Position numbers and translations under genes: made by a program
Part shown: positions 6,907 to 10,128 of the stretch, one piece after another
Layout of the letters: every line of letters starts with the position of its first letter
How positions within the stretch are numbered: the stretch's first letter is position 1
The notes under the pieces: generated by a model
What the model was told of the DNA's origin: nothing
The model's input: only the letters and a program-made list of their open reading frames with translations
The model's database searches: none
NCBI GenBank assembly: GCA_034408875.1
Contig: JAWXCJ010000019.1
Span: forward strand, 1-10,128
Direction of reading: 5' to 3'
From: JANNHK01 sp034408875
Lineage (GTDB): Bacteria; Actinomycetota; Acidimicrobiia; IMCC26256; PALSA-610
DNA length: 10,128 bases

Positions 6907-8109
6907 TCACCCGTTTACGAACTTGAACAGCGTCCCCTCACGCGACAGGACGTACAGCTCACCGTCGTGGTCCTCGCCGAAACTCGTCGGCGAGGACAGG
7001 TCGATGTCGAGGTCGCGTTCGGCGACCACCGCGCCGCCTTCCTGCACGAGTGCTTCGACGCCGCCGCGGCAGTGGTCGCTGAACAGGTAGACGCCGTACA
7101 TGTTCGCGACGGCTGCGCCGCGGTACACGTAGCCGCCGATGAGCGAGCAGTACTCGCCCAGCGGGCGTTCCGTGATCGGGTCACGTGCGCCTTCGGGCGG
7201 CTCACCCTCGAACGAGTGCAGGCCCTCGCGCTCGTCCCAGCCCCAGTTGATGCCCGAGGCCTCGGCGGCCGGCGCGTAGTCGATCTCCTCCCAAGCGTTC
7301 TGGCCGACGTCGGCGATCCAGGTATCGCCGGTGGCGCGGTCGAAGGTGAACCGCCACGGGTTGCGCAGGCCCCACATCCAGATCTCGGGCCGGGTACTCG
7401 CGTCGGCAACGAACGGGTTGTCAGACGGGATCGCGTACGGGTCGCCGTTGGGGTCGATGCGCAAGATCTTGCCGAGTAGTTCGCCGCGGTTTTGCGCCCG
7501 ATCCTCGGGGTCGCCGCCCGAGCCGCCGTCGCCGAGCGAGATGTACAGCAGGCCGTTGCCGTCGACGGCGAGCTGCCCGCCGTTGTGGTTCGCGTAGGGC
7601 TGTTCGACGAACAACAGCTCGCGCCGGTTCTCGGCCGCGTCGCCGTTCATCGTGTACTCGTCGACGTGCGTGTGGCCGTCGGGGTCGGTGTAGTCGACGT
7701 ACAACTTCGACCCGTCGGGCGAGAACGCGAGGCCGAGCAGCCCTTGCTCGTTTCCACCGGACACATCGACTTCGATCACGGGTGGGTCGAGGGGGGCGCC
7801 GTCGGCGACGATGCGGACGCGGCCGCCTTGTTCGGCGACCCACGCGCGGTCGTCGCCGGTGCGGAATGCGATGGCGACCGGGCTTTCGAGTCCGCTCGCG
7901 ACCTCTTCGAGTCGCACGGACACTGCGTTCAGATCGGTCGGCGGTGTGGTCGTCGTCGTCGGCGGTTCGGCCGCGGTTGTCGTCGGCGCGGCCGTGCTCG
8001 TGTCGGAGGGTGCCGTTGTCGTCGAGCGATCGGAGCTGCCGTCGTCGTCGTCACCGCCGCATGACGAGAGGAGCGCGACCGCGACCAGGACCAGGGGAAG
8101 GCGACGCAT
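6907..8109 (-). CDS. PQQ-dependent aldose sugar dehydrogenase-type lipoprotein
   Basis: Extracytoplasmic beta-propeller of the glucose/sorbosone dehydrogenase family, which oxidises aldose sugars using PQQ. 400 residues. Signal peptide with lipobox LSSC (Cys17), then an Asp run and a Thr/Pro-rich linker (about 28-58) of a type common in high-GC Actinobacteria, then the propeller (about 63-400). Family marks are NHNGGQL with the presumed catalytic His175, LYISLGDGGSGGD (about 188-200), LLGKILRIDPNG and WGLRNPWRFTFD (about 246-257), WIADVGQNAWEEID, and GGYVYRG near the end. No PQQ synthesis genes are visible, so the cofactor may come from elsewhere or be absent. ATG 8109 is preceded by TAGGGT (8116-8121 on this strand), leaving 6 bases, which fits a leaderless mRNA. 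The gene is antiparallel to the SDR upstream in the window and divergent from the ApgM-like gene. Confidence 0.9.
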   Translation of the reverse strand: MRRLPLVLVAVALLSSCGGDDDDGSSDRSTTTAPSDTSTAAPTTTAAEPPTTTTTPPTDLNAVSVRLEEVASGLESPVAIAFRTGDDRAWVAEQGGRVRIVADGAPLDPPVIEVDVSGGNEQGLLGLAFSPDGSKLYVDYTDPDGHTHVDEYTMNGDAAENRRELLFVEQPYANHNGGQLAVDGNGLLYISLGDGGSGGDPEDRAQNRGELLGKILRIDPNGDPYAIPSDNPFVADASTRPEIWMWGLRNPWRFTFDRATGDTWIADVGQNAWEEIDYAPAAEASGINWGWDEREGLHSFEGEPPEGARDPITERPLGEYCSLIGGYVYRGAAVANMYGVYLFSDHCRGGVEALVQEGGAVVAERDLDIDLSSPTSFGEDHDGELYVLSREGTLFKFVNG

Positions 8110-8115
8110 CCACCA

Positions 8116-8121
8116 ACCCTA
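8116..8121 (-). promoter_or_regulatory. Likely -10 element of the sugar dehydrogenase lipoprotein gene
   Basis: TAGGGT on the - strand fits TANNNT, with 6 bases to ATG 8109, so the start site would be the first base of the start codon. It overlaps the place where a -35 box for the divergent gene would lie. No TTGACA-like -35 is seen. Confidence 0.45.
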
Positions 8122-8136
8122 GGAGGCGCGAACCCC

Positions 8137-8142
8137 TACGAT
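8137..8142 (+). promoter_or_regulatory. Likely -10 element of the ApgM-like gene
   Basis: TACGAT fits TANNNT, with 8 bases to GTG 8151. No Shine-Dalgarno sequence is present just before the GTG, so a leaderless mRNA is likely. It lies where the -35 of the divergent gene would be. Confidence 0.5.
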
Positions 8143-8150
8143 GCTTCACC

Positions 8151-9323
8151 GTGAAGTACGTCGTGTTCGTCCCCGATGGTTGTGCCGACGTGCCGTTGCC
8201 CGAACTGGGTGGCCGTACTCCGCTCGAAGCCGCGGCCATGCCGCGGCTGACCGCGCTGGCCGCGCGGGGCGAAGTCGGACGCGCGATGGTGATTCCCGAA
8301 GGCCTTCCGCCCGGCAGCGATGTCGGGAACATGTCGATTCTCGGCTTCGACCCCGCGACGTATCACACGGGCCGCGCGCCCATCGAGGCCGCGGCCATGG
8401 GTGTCGAACTCGGACCCGACGAGGTCGCGTACCGCTGCAACCTGGTGACGCTTTCCGACGACGACCCGCCGACGATGGTCGACTTCGCGGCCGGGCATCT
8501 CACGAGTGAACAGAGCCACCCGATCGTCGCCGCGCTCGACGCCGCGCTCGGTGCCGGTCGCGACGGCGTGCGCTTTCATCCCGGTGTCGAGTATCGCCAC
8601 CTCTGTGTCGTGCCGAGCGACTGGGCCTCCGCCGACTGCACGCCACCGCACGACCTCACCGGCCAGATTGCGGTGTTTCCGACGGGCGCGGCCGCGCCGA
8701 AGGTCCGCGCGCTCATGGACGCATCGCGCGCGGTCGTGCGCGAGGCCGCAGGCGGCGTCGACGCGCGCGCCACGCAGATCTGGTTGTGGGGTCAAGGAGT
8801 CAAGCCGCAACTCCCGTCGTTCGCGACGACGTACGGCGTCACGGGTCGCATGTCGTCCGCCGTCGACCTTGTGCAGGGGCTGGGTGTGTTGTCGGGCATC
8901 GAAGTTGTCGACGTTCCGGGCGCGTCGGCCGGATTCGACAACGACTACGCCGCGCAAGCGCGCGCTTGTATCGCGTCGCTCGCCGACCGCGACTTCTTCC
9001 TGCTGCACGTCGAAGCCACCGACGAAGCCGGTCACCAAGGACTCGTCGACGTGAAAGTCGACGCGCTCGAACGGTGGGACCGCGACGTCATCGGCCCGAT
9101 CATCGACGCGCTCGACGCGGCGGGGGAGCGCTACCGCGTGCTGCTCCTGCCCGACCACGCGACCCCGTGCACCATCCGCACCCACACGTCGGATCCGGTG
9201 CCGTATCTGCTGTACGACTCGGCCGTTCCGGGCCCCGGCGGCACCTACACGGAGCCCGCAACGGCGGACTGCACCCCGGTCGCAGCCCACGAGCTGATGG
9301 GGCGCTTGGTCGCCGCGGAATGA
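8151..9323 (+). CDS. ApgM-superfamily protein, likely alternative homoserine kinase
   Basis: Alkaline phosphatase-superfamily protein of the archaeal phosphoglycerate mutase type, 390 residues. Metal and active-site residues are visible: Asp9 (PDG), Ser56 (PPGSDVGN), Asp291 and His295 (DEAGH), Asp335-His336 (PDHATP) and His345 (RTHTSDPVP). The insert between contains WLWGQG (211-216). Forms such as RCNLVTL (95-101) and AGHLTSEQS (114-122) match, from memory, the branch TIGR02535 'proposed homoserine kinase' and not true ApgM, which has an AxFATVD/DRRAGR type sequence there. Homoserine kinase makes O-phosphohomoserine, the ThrC substrate. The place between thrC and rho is that of thrB in many Actinobacteria, and no GHMP-type thrB is seen. 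GTG 8151 starts the conserved MKYVVFVPDG. Glycolytic mutase activity remains possible. Confidence 0.85.
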   Translation: MKYVVFVPDGCADVPLPELGGRTPLEAAAMPRLTALAARGEVGRAMVIPEGLPPGSDVGNMSILGFDPATYHTGRAPIEAAAMGVELGPDEVAYRCNLVTLSDDDPPTMVDFAAGHLTSEQSHPIVAALDAALGAGRDGVRFHPGVEYRHLCVVPSDWASADCTPPHDLTGQIAVFPTGAAAPKVRALMDASRAVVREAAGGVDARATQIWLWGQGVKPQLPSFATTYGVTGRMSSAVDLVQGLGVLSGIEVVDVPGASAGFDNDYAAQARACIASLADRDFFLLHVEATDEAGHQGLVDVKVDALERWDRDVIGPIIDALDAAGERYRVLLLPDHATPCTIRTHTSDPVPYLLYDSAVPGPGGTYTEPATADCTPVAAHELMGRLVAAE

Positions 9324-9355
9324 TCTGCAATCGCGTCCCCTTGGCGTTCAGGCCG

Positions 9356-9399
9356 TTGACATTCAGGTCGGTGCGCCAGAATCCGATCAGGTGTAGGGT
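9356..9399 (+). promoter_or_regulatory. Possible promoter region of rho
   Basis: TTGACA at 9356-9361 matches a -35 consensus, and TAGGGT at 9394-9399, preceded by TG, resembles a -10. Their distance (32 bases) is too great for one promoter. TTGACA would need a poor -10 (about 9378-9384, AGAATCC), while TAGGGT would lack a good -35. So one or two weak promoters are possible; the transcript leader would be about 230 bases. Confidence 0.35.
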
Positions 9400-9443
9400 G
9401 AGGCCGATCCCTCGAGACCTCGCTCCGGCGGCTTGCATGCCAA

Positions 9444-9457
9444 CGGCCCGAGGGCCG
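9444..9457 (+). terminator. Hairpin with partly T-rich tail, possible terminator or attenuator
   Basis: CGGCCC and GGGCCG form a perfect inverted repeat, which folds as five pairs with a CGAG loop. It is followed by GATCTGTCTTCTT, a moderately T-rich stretch. It could terminate the ApgM-like transcript or attenuate rho. The stem is short and the tail is not a pure T run. Confidence 0.35.
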
Positions 9458-9588
9458 GATCTGTCTTCTTCCGGAGTGCGACTGCATTTTCGGTCGGTCT
9501 GATTCCTCCGAGGGCTCGAAATGGCTGACTTCGGACCGTCGTCCGCGGCCACCAACGACAAAGCCTTTTTTCTCAACCACAACCACCA

Positions 9589-9624
9589 CCGGTCGGGATT
9601 GCCGTCTCACGTCCCCGGTCGGGA
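9589..9624 (+). repeat. Two direct copies of CCGGTCGGGA before rho
   Basis: The 10-base sequence occurs at 9589-9598 and 9615-9624, 26 bases apart from start to start. The second copy runs into the Shine-Dalgarno GGAGGAG (9622-9628) of rho. It could be a protein- or RNA-binding site or chance. Confidence 0.6.
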
Positions 9625-9634
9625 GGAGCAAGCA

Positions 9635-10128
9635 ATGAGCGACACCTTCGACCGTTCACAACTGGACGGGAAGGATCGGGAGCAGCTCTCCGAGATCGCG
9701 TCGGCCCTCGGGGTCAAGTCGATCAGCCGCATGCGCAAGGCCGACCTCGTCGAAGCCATCGTGACCGCGGCCAAGACCGGGAACGGTGCTTCCGATGAAT
9801 CGAAGCCGCGCAAGATCCGGTCCACGAAGGCGGCCGAGGACGACATCGCGTCGCTCGCGGCCGAGCAGGATGCACTCGCGTCGAACGGGGCGAGCGGCGA
9901 CGACGAGATGTCACTCATCCGGCCGCGGCGACGCCAAGAGGCCGACGGCAACGGATCGTCCGCCGACGCCGCGCCGGCGATCGCGACCGACACGGAAGCG
10001 CCGGACAGCGCGACGCCCGACGGGGCCGCGCCGGGCGATCGGCAACGCGATCAGCAGCGGGGCGATCAGCAGCGGGGCGATCAGCAGCGGGGCGATCAGC
10101 AGCGGGGCGACGGCGGACGATCCGTTGC
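9635..10128 (+). CDS. rho: Transcription termination factor Rho, N-terminal part (runs off the window)
   Basis: RNA-dependent helicase that terminates transcription; only the first 164 codons are present. The Rho N-terminal SAP-like domain is seen at about residues 10-50 (LDGKDREQLSEIASALGV, then RMRKADLVEAIV). A disordered, charged insert follows (about 51-164), with RRRQE and Arg/Asp/Gln-rich repeats DQQRG x4. The RNA-binding cold-shock domain and ATPase motor would lie downstream and are not visible. ATG 9635 was chosen because GGAGGAG (9622-9628) is 6 bases before it and conserved sequence starts soon after. An in-frame ATG at 9521 with GAGGG (9510-9514) 6 bases before it would add 38 residues. 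The insert is typical for actinobacterial Rho proteins, where it helps RNA binding. Position after the threonine genes is common in Actinobacteria. Confidence 0.9.
   Translation, partial: MSDTFDRSQLDGKDREQLSEIASALGVKSISRMRKADLVEAIVTAAKTGNGASDESKPRKIRSTKAAEDDIASLAAEQDALASNGASGDDEMSLIRPRRRQEADGNGSSADAAPAIATDTEAPDSATPDGAAPGDRQRDQQRGDQQRGDQQRGDQQRGDGGRSV
10049..10108 (+). repeat. Four perfect 15-base tandem repeats in rho
   Basis: The unit GATCAGCAGCGGGGC occurs four times in a row with no mismatch, in frame, coding DQQRG x4 in the disordered insert of Rho. A degenerate related unit (DRQR) lies just before at 10037-10048. Perfect identity of the DNA suggests recent expansion or slippage, so copy number may differ between strains. 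Confidence 0.95.

Larger units (their letters stand above)
9324..9634 (+). other. Intergenic leader before rho, no gene of its own
   Basis: These 311 bases lie between the ApgM-like gene and the preferred rho start. From left to right they contain a TTGACA (9356-9361) and TAGGGT (9394-9399), an inverted repeat at 9444-9457, a second stem at 9455-9474, an in-frame ATG at 9521 with GAGGG before it, a G-poor C-rich tract (9551-9590) and two copies of CCGGTCGGGA. Such a long leader is consistent with regulation of rho, which is autoregulated in well studied bacteria; regulation here is inference. Confidence 0.6.

Noticed and set aside
7782..8150. In-frame extension upstream of GTG 8151
   Set aside because: It overlaps the signal peptide and linker coding region of the divergent lipoprotein in antisense and is Arg-rich; conserved ApgM sequence starts exactly at GTG 8151.
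8136..9290. About 380-codon open frame antisense to the ApgM-like gene
   Set aside because: Shadow frame of a strongly conserved gene; no domain or ribosome binding site.
10049..10108. Short regular repeats as a CRISPR array
   Set aside because: Units are 15 bases, directly adjacent with no spacers, and coding in frame.

Overview
High-GC DNA of an actinobacterial type. The codon choice, the order homoserine dehydrogenase - threonine synthase - ... - rho, a class E-like sortase and Thr-rich lipoprotein linkers all point this way. The Thr-rich linkers and the absence of a classical thrB suggest a lineage such as Acidimicrobiia, but this is inference. No rRNA, tRNA, CRISPR array or transposase was seen.

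Left part (1-2431, + strand): the end of a small helical protein, then a WXG100-like gene broken by an in-frame TAG (370-372) and by a frame change in a C run near 754-757, with an intact 3' frame to 1868. A small lipoprotein overlaps its stop by 4 bases. Leucine codon use changes near the break, so the gene may be a chimera or a decayed secreted protein of the type VII kind. Next comes a beta-carbonic anhydrase on the - strand (2493-2927).

Centre (3018-6819, + strand): hom (with ACT domain) and thrC overlap by 4 bases, thrC overlaps a class E-like sortase by 4 bases, and a short-chain dehydrogenase follows after 21 bases. This looks like one transcription unit.

Right part: a PQQ-type sugar dehydrogenase lipoprotein (- strand, 6907-8109) is divergent from an ApgM-superfamily gene (8151-9323), both with -10 motifs placed for leaderless mRNAs. 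The ApgM-like protein carries signatures of the branch proposed to be an alternative homoserine kinase. It sits where many Actinobacteria have thrB, between thrC and rho, so hom, thrC and this gene would together convert aspartate semialdehyde to threonine. The window ends in the N-terminal part of rho, preceded by a 311-base leader with hairpins, a G-poor C-rich tract and two possible in-frame starts, and containing four perfect 15-base repeats in its disordered insert.

Most interesting points: the non-orthologous homoserine kinase candidate, the possible rho leader control, the reciprocal divergent promoters at 8110-8150, and the broken WXG100 module.
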